Below are positions 54,213 to 63,468 of a stretch of 64,000 nt of DNA, in pieces (the first letter of the stretch is position 1; the number at the start of each line of letters is the position of its first letter). Both the position numbers and the translations under genes were made by a program. The notes under the pieces were generated by a model. That model saw only the letters and a list, made by a program, of their open reading frames with translations. It had not been told where the DNA came from and ran no database searches. This DNA comes from Novosphingobium sp. KCTC 2891 (GTDB lineage Bacteria > Pseudomonadota > Alphaproteobacteria > Sphingomonadales > Sphingomonadaceae), in assembly GCF_025938155.1 (NCBI RefSeq), contig NZ_JAPCZG010000003.1, positions 124,001 to 188,000 of the forward strand, written 5' to 3'.

Positions 54213-55088
54213 ATGGCCGAATATGAAGATCGCAGCTGGTCGAGCCGCGATGGCCTTCGCCTGCATTTCCGCGATTATGCGGGAAGCGTCGGGGCCGGAA
54301 GCGAGGGGCGTCCGCCGGTGATCTGCCTGCCCGGGCTGACGCGCAATGCCCGCGATTTCGAGGATCTGGCGGCCCGGCTGGCCGGATCGTGGCGGGTTCT
54401 CTGCGTCGAGCTGCGCGGCCGCGGAGACAGCGACTATGCGCGCGATCCGATGAGCTACAATCCGCTGCAATATGTCGACGATGTCGAGGCCTTGCTGCAG
54501 GATCAGGGAATCGACCGCTTCGTGGCGGTCGGCACGTCGCTGGGCGGTCTGCTGACGATGATGCTGGCGGCCAGCGCGCCGGAGCGCATTGCCGCAGCCG
54601 TGCTCAACGATATCGGCCCGGAAGTGGAAATCGAGGGTCTCGACCGGATTCGGGACTATGTGGGGCAGGGGCGCAGCTTCGAGACGTGGATGCACGCCGC
54701 GCGTGCGCTGCAGGAAAGCCAGGGAGATATCTATCCCGATTTCGACACCAGCGACTGGCTGCGCATCGCAAAGCGCGCGATGGCGCTGGGCAGCGGCGGG
54801 CGCATCGCATTCGATTACGACATGAAGATTGCCGAGCCGCTGGAAACGCCGCCCGATGGCGCGCCCGCGCCCGATCTGTGGCCGGTGTTCGATTCGCTGG
54901 CCGGTCGACCTCTGCTGCTGCTGCGCGGTGCCCATTCGGATATCCTTTCGCCTGAAACGGCGGCGCGGATGGCCGCACGCAATCCCGATCTGGAACTGGT
55001 CACGATTCCCCGGGTGGGCCACGCGCCCACGCTGGACGAGCCGGAGGCGGTGGCCGCCATCGATCGGTTGCTCGCCCGCATCGCATGA
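54213..55088 (+). CDS. alpha/beta-fold hydrolase
   Basis: A 291-residue hydrolase. Oxyanion strand VICLPGLTRNARDFEDLA, nucleophile elbow GTSLGGLLTMM (Ser), acid Asp in RGAHSDILS and His in RVGHAPTLDEPEA form a complete Ser-Asp-His triad. Similar to esterases and ester- or lactone-cleaving enzymes; substrate unknown. Its stop overlaps the glycosyltransferase start (ATGA), so the two are co-expressed. Confidence 0.9.
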   Translation: MAEYEDRSWSSRDGLRLHFRDYAGSVGAGSEGRPPVICLPGLTRNARDFEDLAARLAGSWRVLCVELRGRGDSDYARDPMSYNPLQYVDDVEALLQDQGIDRFVAVGTSLGGLLTMMLAASAPERIAAAVLNDIGPEVEIEGLDRIRDYVGQGRSFETWMHAARALQESQGDIYPDFDTSDWLRIAKRAMALGSGGRIAFDYDMKIAEPLETPPDGAPAPDLWPVFDSLAGRPLLLLRGAHSDILSPETAARMAARNPDLELVTIPRVGHAPTLDEPEAVAAIDRLLARIA

Positions 55089-56233
55089 TCGCGCGGCGCG
55101 AGAGGCTTCATGTCCTGCATCTGCACTCCACCTTCGGGGCGGGCGGCAAGGAGCGGCGAAGCGTCGACCTGATCAATCGCTTCGGTCCGGGCGTGGATCA
55201 CAGCATTGTCTCGGCCGAACCGGGGCAGCTCGGCGCGGCGGCGTTGATTTCCAAGGCCATTCCGGTGCGCTTCCCGATCGGCTTCCCCGCGCTTGCCGGG
55301 CGGTTCTCTGTGCGCCGGCTGCAAACGCTGGCGCGCGCGATGCAGGGCTTCGACCTGATCCTGACTTACAACTGGGGCGCGATGGACGCAGCCATGGCGC
55401 ACGCGCTGTTCGCACCGCGCATGGGCCTTGGCCCGCTGGTCCACCACGAGGACGGCTTCAACGCGGACGAGGCCGAGCGGCTGAAAACCTCGCGCAACTG
55501 GTATCGCCGCATGGCGCTGGCGCGGTCCAGCGGCATCGTCGTGCCCTCGCGCAGGCTGGAGCAGATCGCGCTGGACGCCTGGAAGCAGCCGGCCGCGCGC
55601 GTGCACCGCATCCCCAACGGCATCGATACCAAGGCGTATGGTCGCAAGCCCAGGCCCGATGCCTTGCCCCGCATCATCAAGCGGCCGGGTGAGCGCTGGG
55701 TAGGGACGCTGGCGGGGCTGCGGCCGGTCAAGAACCTGCGACGGCTGGTCCGCGCGTTCCGCACGCTGCCGCCCGAATGGCAGCTGGTGATCCTGGGCGA
55801 GGGGCCGGAGCGCGAGGCGATCGTGGCCGAGGCGATGGACCTTGCCATCGGCCACCGCGTGCATCTGCCGGGGCACGTGCCCGATCCCGCACAGGCCATC
55901 GGCCTGTTCGACCTGTTCGCGCTTTCGTCCGACAGCGAGCAGTTTCCCCTGTCGGTGGTGGAAGCCATGGCCTCTGGCCTGGCCGTGGCCAGCCCGGCGG
56001 TGGGCGACGTGGCGGACATCGTGTCCGCAGAGAACCGGGCGTTCATCACCGCGGCGGGTGACGAGGCGGCGCTGGCCGGCGCGCTGGCCGATCTCGCCGC
56101 CGACGAGGCGCTGCGCCGGCGCATCGGCGCAGCGAACCAGACCCGCGCGCGCGCCGAGTTCGATGCCAAGGCCATGACCCGGCACTACGCCGCGCTCTAT
56201 GCAGCGGCGCTGGGCCGCGAGCGTTTTCCCTGA
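55085..56233 (+). CDS. family GT4 glycosyltransferase
   Basis: GT-B fold glycosyltransferase of 382 residues. The N-terminal acceptor domain begins LHVLHLHSTFGAGGKERRSVDLINRF. The C-terminal donor domain has RIPNGIDTKAYG, GTLAGLRPVKNLRRLVRAF, ILGEGPEREAI and the EX7E-like SDSEQFPLSVVEAMASGLAVAS. Retaining transfer of a nucleotide-sugar to an exopolysaccharide, lipid or small acceptor is expected. No polysaccharide cluster surrounds it. Confidence 0.91.
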   Translation: MIARRERLHVLHLHSTFGAGGKERRSVDLINRFGPGVDHSIVSAEPGQLGAAALISKAIPVRFPIGFPALAGRFSVRRLQTLARAMQGFDLILTYNWGAMDAAMAHALFAPRMGLGPLVHHEDGFNADEAERLKTSRNWYRRMALARSSGIVVPSRRLEQIALDAWKQPAARVHRIPNGIDTKAYGRKPRPDALPRIIKRPGERWVGTLAGLRPVKNLRRLVRAFRTLPPEWQLVILGEGPEREAIVAEAMDLAIGHRVHLPGHVPDPAQAIGLFDLFALSSDSEQFPLSVVEAMASGLAVASPAVGDVADIVSAENRAFITAAGDEAALAGALADLAADEALRRRIGAANQTRARAEFDAKAMTRHYAALYAAALGRERFP

Positions 56234-56404
56234 ATGGGTGCTCGACATCGCTTCACCGCGCGTTCACGCCGGGCGCCGCACAGGACTCCGCCGCCCGATC
56301 ATTCAAGTTGAAAAGGTGGCCTCATCCGCTAAACACCGCCCGCAGGGCTTTCCGCCCGCCCAACACCCGCATTTCCCGCCCTACCTGCGATCGAAAGCCC
56401 AGCC

Positions 56405-57172
56405 TTGGCCCTGAGACCGAACCGCCCGCAATCCCGCGCCGACCAGATCGCCGTCCGCAATGCGGCGCAGCAGGACGTCTTCCTGCGCGAAGTCGATGAT
56501 GCGCTGCGCGAAGACCAGGTGTTTGGAGCCATGCGCAGGTATGGCCGCCCCGTGGGCATCATAGTGGTCGCCGGGCTGCTCGGGCTGGCCGGGTACCTTT
56601 GGTACGATCACCACAAGAACACCGTCGCCGGCGAAAACGGCGAAGCTTTCACCAAGGCGCTCGACCAGGTCGAAGCGGGCAACATGAAGGCCGGCGCGGA
56701 TGCGCTGTCGCCCATCGTCAAGGCTTCCGATCCATCCTACAGCGCGGCCGCCCGCCTGATGCAGGCCGGCATTTCCGCGCAGCAGGGCAAGGATGCCGAT
56801 GCGCAGCGCATTTTCGCGCAGGTGGCTGCCGACAGCGCCGCGCCGCAGGCCTATCGCGATCTTGCCACCGTGCGCGAAGTCGCCTCAGGTTTCGACAAGA
56901 TGCCGCCGCAGCAGGCGGTCGACCGGCTCAAGTCGCTGGCCGTGCCGGGCAATCCGTGGTTCGGACCGGCGGGGGAACTCGTCGGGATCGCCCAGATGAA
57001 GCTGGGCCACAACGATCAGGCGGCGGCGCTGTTCGCCGCCATCGCCAAGGACAAGTCGGTGCCGGAATCGCTCCGTCGCCGCGTCCGCCAGCTCGCCGGC
57101 CAGTTGGGCGTCGATGCGGTGGAAGATCCGGAGGCAGCGGCCGTGCAGGTCGTGCCTGCCGAAGCACAATGA
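56405..57172 (+). CDS. YfgM-like membrane-anchored tetratricopeptide protein
   Basis: A 255-residue protein with a cytoplasmic N-tail (QDVFLREVDDALREDQ), one membrane helix (VGIIVVAGLLGLAGYLWYD) and a periplasmic TPR-like domain (AAARLMQAGISAQQGKDADAQRIF, ELVGIAQMKLGHNDQAAALFAAIA). The start is a TTG; no ATG exists before the membrane segment. It is directly followed by bamB, as yfgM is in Escherichia coli, where YfgM associates with SecYEG and periplasmic chaperones. A role at the envelope is inferred from that synteny. Confidence 0.88.
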   Translation: MALRPNRPQSRADQIAVRNAAQQDVFLREVDDALREDQVFGAMRRYGRPVGIIVVAGLLGLAGYLWYDHHKNTVAGENGEAFTKALDQVEAGNMKAGADALSPIVKASDPSYSAAARLMQAGISAQQGKDADAQRIFAQVAADSAAPQAYRDLATVREVASGFDKMPPQQAVDRLKSLAVPGNPWFGPAGELVGIAQMKLGHNDQAAALFAAIAKDKSVPESLRRRVRQLAGQLGVDAVEDPEAAAVQVVPAEAQ

Positions 57173-57186
57173 CGAGGATGCACACA

Positions 57187-58524
57187 ATGAACCGCAACCG
57201 CCGTATCCGCCGCGCTTCGGCCGCAGGCGTCATGGTGCTGGCGCTCGCGCTTGGCGGGTGTGGCATCGGCAAGAGCAAGACCAAGTCCACGCCCACCCTT
57301 GGCGACCGCGTTCCGGTGCTGTCGCGGATCGAGGCGGGGACCAAGGTGGATCAGGCCATCGCGTCGATGGACGTGGTCCTGCCGCCTGCCGAAGCCAATG
57401 CCGACTGGGCGCAGGCCGGCGGCACCGCGTCCAAGGCCAATGGCCATCTCGCGCTGGCGGACCAGCCGCGCAAGATCTGGACGGCTTCGATCCCAGGCTC
57501 GTCCAAGAAGGAGCGCCTTGCTGCCGCGCCGGTGATCGGGAATGGTCGCCTGTTCGTGATGGACACGCTCGGCACCGTCCACGCGCTCGATGCCGCCACC
57601 GGCCGCGAAGCGTGGAAGGAAACCTTCCGCATGGACGCAAACAACGCCTCGGTCTTCGGCGGCGGCGCTGCTTATGACGATGGCTCGGTCTATCTCACCA
57701 CCGGCCTTGGCGAAGTGGCCGCGCTCGATGCCGCCACGGGCAAGACCAAGTGGCGCGTCAAGGCCGCCGGTCCGCTCCGCGGCGCGCCTACCGTCGCCTT
57801 CGGCTCGGTCTATGTGATGACGCAGGACAACCAGATCGTCGCGCTCAACGCGGCGGATGGGGCGCAGCTGTGGAACGAATCGGCCTCGGTTGCGCAGACT
57901 GGCGTATTCGGTGTGGCCGCACCTGCGGCCGGGCAGGGCACGATCGTCGCCGGCTACAGTTCGGGTGAGCTCGTCGCCTACCGCTATGAAAACGGCCGCC
58001 AGCTCTGGTCCGACGCGCTGGCGCGCACCTCGATCGCGACTTCGGTCTCGACCCTGACGGACATCGATGCCGATCCGATCATCGAGCGCGGCCGCGTCTA
58101 TGCTCTCGGGCAGGGCGGGCGCATGGCCGCCTACGAACTCGTTACCGGCCAGCGTATCTGGGAACTCAATCTCGCCGGCATCTCGACCCCTTCGGTCGCG
58201 GGCGAGTGGATCTTCACGCTGACCGACGAAGCCAAGCTGCTGTGCATCTCCAAGAACAACGGCAAGGTCCGCTGGATGACGCAGCTTCAGCACTTCCGGA
58301 AGGAAAAGAAGAAGCAGGATCCGATCTTCTGGACCGGGCCCGTGCTCGCCGGAAACCGCCTGTGGATTGCCAATTCGCGCGGTGAGATCAAGACGGCCTC
58401 GGTCACCGATGGCACCGTGACCGCGTTCGGCGAAGTCGGCTCGTCCGTCTCGCTCGCGCCGGTCGTCGCCAACCAGACGCTCTTCGTGCTGGACGACAGC
58501 GGCCGCATCACCGCCTTCCGTTGA
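57187..58524 (+). CDS. bamB: outer-membrane assembly lipoprotein BamB-like
   Basis: Lipoprotein of the beta-barrel assembly machine. It has 445 residues: signal ending LALALGGC, then a PQQ-like eight-bladed beta-propeller with repeats such as VHALDAATGREAWKETF, VAALDAATGKTKWRV and IVALNAADGAQLWNE. Three in-frame ATGs (57169, 57178, 57187) occur; 57187 is chosen because GAGG precedes it and it leaves a normal n-region. Longer than Escherichia coli BamB by about 50 residues, mostly at the N-terminus. Confidence 0.9.
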   Translation: MNRNRRIRRASAAGVMVLALALGGCGIGKSKTKSTPTLGDRVPVLSRIEAGTKVDQAIASMDVVLPPAEANADWAQAGGTASKANGHLALADQPRKIWTASIPGSSKKERLAAAPVIGNGRLFVMDTLGTVHALDAATGREAWKETFRMDANNASVFGGGAAYDDGSVYLTTGLGEVAALDAATGKTKWRVKAAGPLRGAPTVAFGSVYVMTQDNQIVALNAADGAQLWNESASVAQTGVFGVAAPAAGQGTIVAGYSSGELVAYRYENGRQLWSDALARTSIATSVSTLTDIDADPIIERGRVYALGQGGRMAAYELVTGQRIWELNLAGISTPSVAGEWIFTLTDEAKLLCISKNNGKVRWMTQLQHFRKEKKKQDPIFWTGPVLAGNRLWIANSRGEIKTASVTDGTVTAFGEVGSSVSLAPVVANQTLFVLDDSGRITAFR

Positions 58525-58528
58525 GCCG

Positions 58529-58554
58529 ATCCGGCGTTTCCCCGCCGGATTTTC
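58529..58554 (+). terminator. rho-independent terminator after bamB
   Basis: ATCCGGCG, loop TTTCCC, CGCCGGAT, followed by TTTCC. Confidence 0.72.
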
Positions 58555-58601
58555 CTCGCGTCTTTCATTGTTTGCTCACGCTCGCGCGCTAAACCGCTCG
58601 C

Positions 58602-59945
58602 ATGAGCGTGGGTGAACCTGTGCCGGCCCTGAGGCCGAAAAGCGACGTATCGGCCGGAGTCGGCCTGTCGGGAGTGGCCGGGTTGCTGGTGTGGCTGCTC
58701 GTCTGCCGCAACTGGCCGGCCATTGCCGATGCCTTGTCGCTCCCCGGCCCGCGCGAGCCGCTTGCCGGTGCCACGGCGGCGCTGTTCGCGCTGCTGTTCT
58801 CGGGCACGCCAATGGTGCTGTGGTCGCTGCTGGTCGACAAGGTCCATCTGCGCGCCTCGACCGGGATCGACTGGTCGAACCCGCGCCCGCTGCGCTCGGT
58901 CGCCGATATCTCCGTCACCAAGATCGCCGGCCTGTGGGCCACCTGGGGCCTGATCGCGGTGTTCTATTGCCTTGCCCGCTGGTACTGGCGCGGCCCCTAT
59001 CTTTTCGCGATGAACATCATGGAAGGCTTCGCGCCGCTGATGCTCGTCGGCTCGATCCCCTATGTGCTGTGGCTCGACCGGGTGCTGGTCAACCCGCGCG
59101 ACGGCGCCTGGCATTTCGGCGCGATGCTGATCGGGCGCGAGCCGTTCGACCGCGACGAGGTGTTCCACCACTTGCGTGGCTGGGCGGTGAAGGGCTTCTT
59201 CTGCGCCTTCATGATCTCGATCCTGCCTGCCGGATTCATGGGTGTGGTCGCGCTGGACTGGCGCGCGCTCTCCGGCCCGGTGCCGCTGACCAACGCGCTG
59301 GTCGAAACGATGTTCATGATCGATGTGCAGATCGCCATGGTCGGCTATCTGCTCACGCTCAAGCCGCTCGACGCGCAGATCCGCACCGCCAACCCCTATC
59401 TCGGCGGCTGGCTTTCGGCGCTGATCTGCTACCCGCCGTTCATCCTGATGGGCGGGGGCGACGTGCTGGACTACCGCGCCAACGGAGCGGAATGGAACGT
59501 CTGGTTCGCCGGGCATGACACGCTGCTGTGGGTGTGGGGCGCGATGCTGGTGGTCCTCACCGCGATCTATGCCTGGGCCACGGTCGCATTCGGCCTGCGC
59601 TTCTCCAACCTGACCTACCGCGGCATCCTCACCAACGGGCCTTATGCCTTCACGCGGCACCCGGCCTACTTGTCGAAGAACCTGTTCTGGTGGCTGGTAT
59701 CGCTGCCGTTCCTCGCAACGAGCGGCTCGCTGGTCGATTCGATCCGCAACACCGTCACTCTGGGGCTGGTCAGCGCGGTCTATTACTGGCGCGCGCGGAC
59801 CGAGGAAAAGCACCTGCTCGCCGCCGATCCCAAGTACCGCGCCTATCACGCATGGATGGCGGAGCACGGGCTGATCACGTCGGCCCTGCGCCGCGCGGTG
59901 CGGATTGCAGTGCCGCGCCGGGCGATGCTCCAGCCGGCCGAGTAG
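58602..59945 (+). CDS. ICMT/PEMT-like integral membrane methyltransferase
   Basis: Polytopic 447-residue membrane protein with about ten helices. The C-terminal signature is that of isoprenylcysteine or phospholipid methyltransferases: GILTNGPYAFTRHPAYLSKNLFWW and ARTEEKHLLAADPKYRAYHAW. The N-terminal 250 residues are an additional membrane domain not found in the compact ICMT enzymes, so the protein may act on a lipid or quinone-like substrate. Exact reaction unknown. Convergent with the ABM gene, three bases apart. Confidence 0.85.
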   Translation: MSVGEPVPALRPKSDVSAGVGLSGVAGLLVWLLVCRNWPAIADALSLPGPREPLAGATAALFALLFSGTPMVLWSLLVDKVHLRASTGIDWSNPRPLRSVADISVTKIAGLWATWGLIAVFYCLARWYWRGPYLFAMNIMEGFAPLMLVGSIPYVLWLDRVLVNPRDGAWHFGAMLIGREPFDRDEVFHHLRGWAVKGFFCAFMISILPAGFMGVVALDWRALSGPVPLTNALVETMFMIDVQIAMVGYLLTLKPLDAQIRTANPYLGGWLSALICYPPFILMGGGDVLDYRANGAEWNVWFAGHDTLLWVWGAMLVVLTAIYAWATVAFGLRFSNLTYRGILTNGPYAFTRHPAYLSKNLFWWLVSLPFLATSGSLVDSIRNTVTLGLVSAVYYWRARTEEKHLLAADPKYRAYHAWMAEHGLITSALRRAVRIAVPRRAMLQPAE

Positions 59946-59948
59946 CCG

Positions 59949-60248
59949 TCAGACCGCTTCGCCGTCGTCGGTTTCAAACAGGCGGATCTGGCGGTCGAAC
60001 AGGCCGAACGCGGCGCGCTCCTTCACCCAGGCAGTCATGTGCGGCGCCTTGAAATGTGCGGCCAGCGCGGCCCGGTCGCGCCACTTCTCGCTCACGTGGA
60101 TCAACTCCGGGTCGAACACGTCTTGCGAATAGGCATAAAGCAGGCAGCCGTCTTCGGCGCGGGTGGCCGAAACCACGCGTTCCATTGCGGGCAGGATCGC
60201 CGGGATGTTGGCCGCCGGCACGCGAAACGTGCCCATCACGATCATCAT
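59949..60248 (-). CDS. antibiotic-biosynthesis-monooxygenase (ABM) fold protein
   Basis: A 99-residue ferredoxin-like-fold monooxygenase of the YgiN/ABM group. IVMGTFRVPAANIPAILPAMERVVSATRAEDGCLLYAYSQD and the VSEKWRDRAALAAHFKAPHM segment are typical. GGAGGGA precedes the ATG pair at 60248 and 60245. Related proteins oxidise quinols or are of unknown role. It lies 17 bp after gshA on the same strand. Confidence 0.88.
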   Translation of the reverse strand: MMIVMGTFRVPAANIPAILPAMERVVSATRAEDGCLLYAYSQDVFDPELIHVSEKWRDRAALAAHFKAPHMTAWVKERAAFGLFDRQIRLFETDDGEAV

Positions 60249-60265
60249 CGCCCGCGTCCCTCCGT

Positions 60266-61639
60266 TCAGAAGCTCTTGGCCTCGTAGATCTTGGAAAGAT
60301 CGCCGGCCCATTCGCCCTTGTAGAGGTCGAGCAGGCGCTCGGCCGGGGTGTGGCCGGTGGCGATGATCTCGTCCAGCGGCAGCAGATAGCCGGTCTCGTT
60401 GTCGCCAGCGTCGTTCAGCCGCGCGCGCGCCGAAAGCCCGCCGCGTGCAATCTTCAGCACTTCGGCGGCAATGTCGCGCAGGGTGCCGCCGCCGGGCAGC
60501 GGCGCGTCGAGCCCGAGCTTGGGCACGCCGGCGCGCAGCGCCTCACGCCCTTCCATGCCCCAGTCCTTGACCAGATCCCACGCCGCGTCGAGCGCGCCCT
60601 GGTCATAGAGCAGGCCGACCCACAGTGCCGGCAGCGCGCAGATCCGGCTCCACGGACCGCCGTCGGCGCCGCGCATCTCCAGGAAGCTCTTGAGCCGCAC
60701 TTCCGGGAAGGCGGTGGAAAGGTGGTCGATCCAGTCCGACTGCAACGGCTTTTCGCCGGGCAGCGCGGGCAGCTCGCCCTTCAGGAAGTCGCGGAACGAC
60801 TGCCCCGAGGCATCGATGTACTTGCCGTCGCGGAACACGAAATACATCGGCACGTCGAGCATGTAGTCGACATAGCGTTCGTAGCCGAAGCCCTCGTCGA
60901 ACACGAACGACAGCATCCCCGTGCGCGCCGGATCTGTGTCGGTCCAGATGTGGCTGCGATAGGACAGGAAACCGTTGGGCTTGCCTTCCAGGAATGGCGA
61001 ATTGGCGAACAGCGCGGTCGCCAGCGGCTGCAGCGCCAGCGAAACGCGGAACTTCTGCACCATGTCCGCCTCGGAGCTGTAGTCGAGGTTGGTCTGGATG
61101 GTGCAGGTGCGCAGCATCATGTCGAGGCCCATGGTGCCGACGCGCGGCATGTGCCGCAGCATGATGTCGTAGCGGCCCTTGGGCATGATCGGCAGGTCTT
61201 CGCGGCGCTTGTCCGGCCACAGGCCAAGCCCCAGGTAGCCGAGGCCCAGCTTGTCGCCGATGGCCTTGACCTGCGCGAGGTGACGCCCGGTCTCCTGGCA
61301 GGTTTCATGCAGGTTTTCGAGCGGGGCGCCCGACAGTTCGAGCTGTCCGGCCGGCTCCAGGCTCACCGTGCCGTCCGGCCCGGCCATGGCGATGACGTTG
61401 CCGCCCTCCACGATCGGTTCCCAGCCATATTCGGTCAGCGCCATCAGCAGGTCGCGGATGCCGCCGGGTTCGTCATACGACGGCGCGCCGAAATCCTTGG
61501 TGCGATAGACGAATTTCTCGTGCTCGGTGCCGATGCGCCAGCGATCCTTGGGCTTTTCGCCCTTCTGCATCGGCACCACGAGCTGGTCGCGGCTTTCGAT
61601 GATGGGATCGTTGCTATTTGAAACTTGCCGCGTGCTCAT
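60266..61639 (-). CDS. gshA: glutamate-cysteine ligase (GCS2, plant/alphaproteobacterial type)
   Basis: ATP-dependent first step of glutathione synthesis, 457 residues. RIGTEHEKFVYR binds glutamate/metal. GGNVIAMAG, SLEPAGQLELSGAP, GLGLWPDKRREDLPIMPKGRYDIM and MMLRTCTIQTNLDYSSE are landmarks of the plant-like class, different from Escherichia coli GshA. The glutathione it supplies is needed by the Grx-type arsenate reductase encoded elsewhere in the window. Confidence 0.95.
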   Translation of the reverse strand: MSTRQVSNSNDPIIESRDQLVVPMQKGEKPKDRWRIGTEHEKFVYRTKDFGAPSYDEPGGIRDLLMALTEYGWEPIVEGGNVIAMAGPDGTVSLEPAGQLELSGAPLENLHETCQETGRHLAQVKAIGDKLGLGYLGLGLWPDKRREDLPIMPKGRYDIMLRHMPRVGTMGLDMMLRTCTIQTNLDYSSEADMVQKFRVSLALQPLATALFANSPFLEGKPNGFLSYRSHIWTDTDPARTGMLSFVFDEGFGYERYVDYMLDVPMYFVFRDGKYIDASGQSFRDFLKGELPALPGEKPLQSDWIDHLSTAFPEVRLKSFLEMRGADGGPWSRICALPALWVGLLYDQGALDAAWDLVKDWGMEGREALRAGVPKLGLDAPLPGGGTLRDIAAEVLKIARGGLSARARLNDAGDNETGYLLPLDEIIATGHTPAERLLDLYKGEWAGDLSKIYEAKSF

Positions 61640-61715
61640 GCGCGCTCAAGTAGAGCGCCAAGACGATTTGTGCCAGTGGCAATCAACGCGGCGCGCGTTC
61701 CTTGAAGGCATGCCG

Positions 61716-62486
61716 CTACGTCTTCGCCGGCCAGTCCCCGCAAGTACCCATCCACAGCGCGGTCGCCGCGATTGCCGCCGTTTCGCCCCGCAGGATGCGC
61801 GGGCCAAGCGTGATCGCCACTGCCGTCGGATGCGCGCGGATCGCCGCGCGCTCGGTCTCGTCGAAGCCGCCTTCCGGCCCGACCAGTAGCGCCGCCGGGC
61901 CGTCATGCGCGGCAAAGGCCTGCGCGGCCGGGGCGCCGCCCTGTTCGTCGGCAAAGAACAGCCTGCGATCTTCCGGCCAGTCGCGCAGCAGCGCGTCCAG
62001 CTTGGTCGTCTGGCCCAGCCGGGGCAGCGCCGTTCGCGCGCATTGTTCGGCCGCCTCGGTCACGATGGTGGCCGCGCGCTCGGGGTTGAGCTTGTCCGCC
62101 ACGCAGCGCCGGGTCAGCACGGGGTGGATTTCCGCCACGCCCAGTTCGGTCGCCTTTTCCAGCACAAGGTCGAAGTTCGGCTTCTTCAGCAGCGCCGGGC
62201 ACAGCCAGAAGTCCGGCACGTCCTCGCGCGGGCGAAGGCGCGATTCCACCGCCAGCACCACGTCGCGCTTGCCTGCCTCTGCCACGCGCGCCACCCATTC
62301 GCCGGTCGCATCGTCGCACAGGATCACCGCGTCTCCGGGGGTAACGCGCATCACTTTGCCCAGATAGTGCGCCTGCGGTCCCTCCAGCGCCACGCTGGCG
62401 CCTTCGACCAGCGGCGGGGCCACGAACAGGCGCGGGGCGGACTTCGGCGGCCAGGCCGGAACTGCTGGAAGATGGGGAGCGGACAT
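61716..62486 (-). CDS. rsmE: 16S rRNA (uracil-1498-N3)-methyltransferase
   Basis: SPOUT-class knotted methyltransferase, 256 residues. KKPNFDLVLEKATELGVAEIHPV, LLVGPEGGFDETE and ITLGPRILRGETAAIAA are the RsmE motifs that form the SAM-binding knot. Its start codon shares the palindrome CATG with a possible upstream ubiA start on the other strand. Followed by gshA after 76 bp. Confidence 0.95.
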   Translation of the reverse strand: MSAPHLPAVPAWPPKSAPRLFVAPPLVEGASVALEGPQAHYLGKVMRVTPGDAVILCDDATGEWVARVAEAGKRDVVLAVESRLRPREDVPDFWLCPALLKKPNFDLVLEKATELGVAEIHPVLTRRCVADKLNPERAATIVTEAAEQCARTALPRLGQTTKLDALLRDWPEDRRLFFADEQGGAPAAQAFAAHDGPAALLVGPEGGFDETERAAIRAHPTAVAITLGPRILRGETAAIAATALWMGTCGDWPAKT

Positions 62487-62532
62487 GGACGCGGCACTAG
62501 CGGATTGCGAGGGGCAGGGCTATGCCGCGCGC

Positions 62533-63465
62533 ATGACCGGAACGCCCCCCACGTCATCCCCAACCGTCGCTGCGGTGGTCCCCGACAGTGAGCATCGCGG
62601 GCTGGTGGCGGCGCTGCCGCCCACCTTGCGCGATTTCGCCCTGCTGGCGCGGTTCGACCGGCCGATCGGCTGGTGGCTGCTGTTCTGGCCCTGCACCTGG
62701 GGCCTGTTCCTTGCAGGCGGCGCGGCGCGCTGGGATCTGGCGCTGTGGATGCTGCTCGGCTCCATCGTCATGCGCGGCGCGGGCTGCGTCGTGAACGACA
62801 TTGTCGATGCCGATCTCGACCGACAGGTGGCACGCACCGCCTCGCGGCCGGTGGCGAGCGGGCGCGTGTCCAAGAAGGCGGCGTGGTGCTGGCTGCTCAT
62901 GCTCTGTGCGGTCGGATTGGTGGTCCTTGTCCAATTGCGCTGGCAGGCGCAGCTTGTCGCGCTCGCCAGCGTGGGGCCGGTCGCCGCCTATCCCTTCATG
63001 AAGCGGATCACGTGGTGGCCGCAGGCGTGGCTGGGCATGGTCTTTTCGTGGGGCCTGCCGGTGGGGTGGATCGCAGTCTCGGGCGATCACCTCGGCGCCA
63101 TGGCATTGCTCTATGCCGGCGGCATCTGCTGGGTCATCGCCTATGACACGATCTATGCCCTGCAGGACCGCGAGGACGACGCGCTGGTCGGCATCCGCTC
63201 CAGCGCGCGCGCCATGGGCGCGCACGTCCGGGGCGGGGTGACGGCGTTCTATTCGGTGGCGCTGGCCCTGTGGGCGGGCGCGTTCTGGCTGGTCCGGCCC
63301 GATCCCTTCGCGCTCCTCGCGCTGGTGCCGATGGCGGCGCATCTGGGCTGGCAGGTGCTGACGCTGAAGCAGGACGACGGTGCGGACCCGCTGGCCAAGT
63401 TCCGCTCGAACCGCACCGCCGGCTTCCTGATGGCCGCCGCCTGCCTCGTGGTCGGCGCGGCCTGA
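62533..63465 (+). CDS. ubiA: 4-hydroxybenzoate octaprenyltransferase
   Basis: Membrane prenyltransferase committing 4-hydroxybenzoate to ubiquinone synthesis, 310 residues from the ATG at 62533. An ATG at 62485 would add 16 poorly conserved residues. The first Asp-rich motif CVVNDIVDADLDRQVARTASRPVASG and the second YDTIYALQDREDDALVGIRSSA are intact, with eight to nine helices. The N-terminal RFDRPIGWWLLFWPCTWGLFLAG is typical of alphaproteobacterial UbiA. Confidence 0.95.
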   Translation: MTGTPPTSSPTVAAVVPDSEHRGLVAALPPTLRDFALLARFDRPIGWWLLFWPCTWGLFLAGGAARWDLALWMLLGSIVMRGAGCVVNDIVDADLDRQVARTASRPVASGRVSKKAAWCWLLMLCAVGLVVLVQLRWQAQLVALASVGPVAAYPFMKRITWWPQAWLGMVFSWGLPVGWIAVSGDHLGAMALLYAGGICWVIAYDTIYALQDREDDALVGIRSSARAMGAHVRGGVTAFYSVALALWAGAFWLVRPDPFALLALVPMAAHLGWQVLTLKQDDGADPLAKFRSNRTAGFLMAAACLVVGAA

Positions 63466-63468
63466 TCG

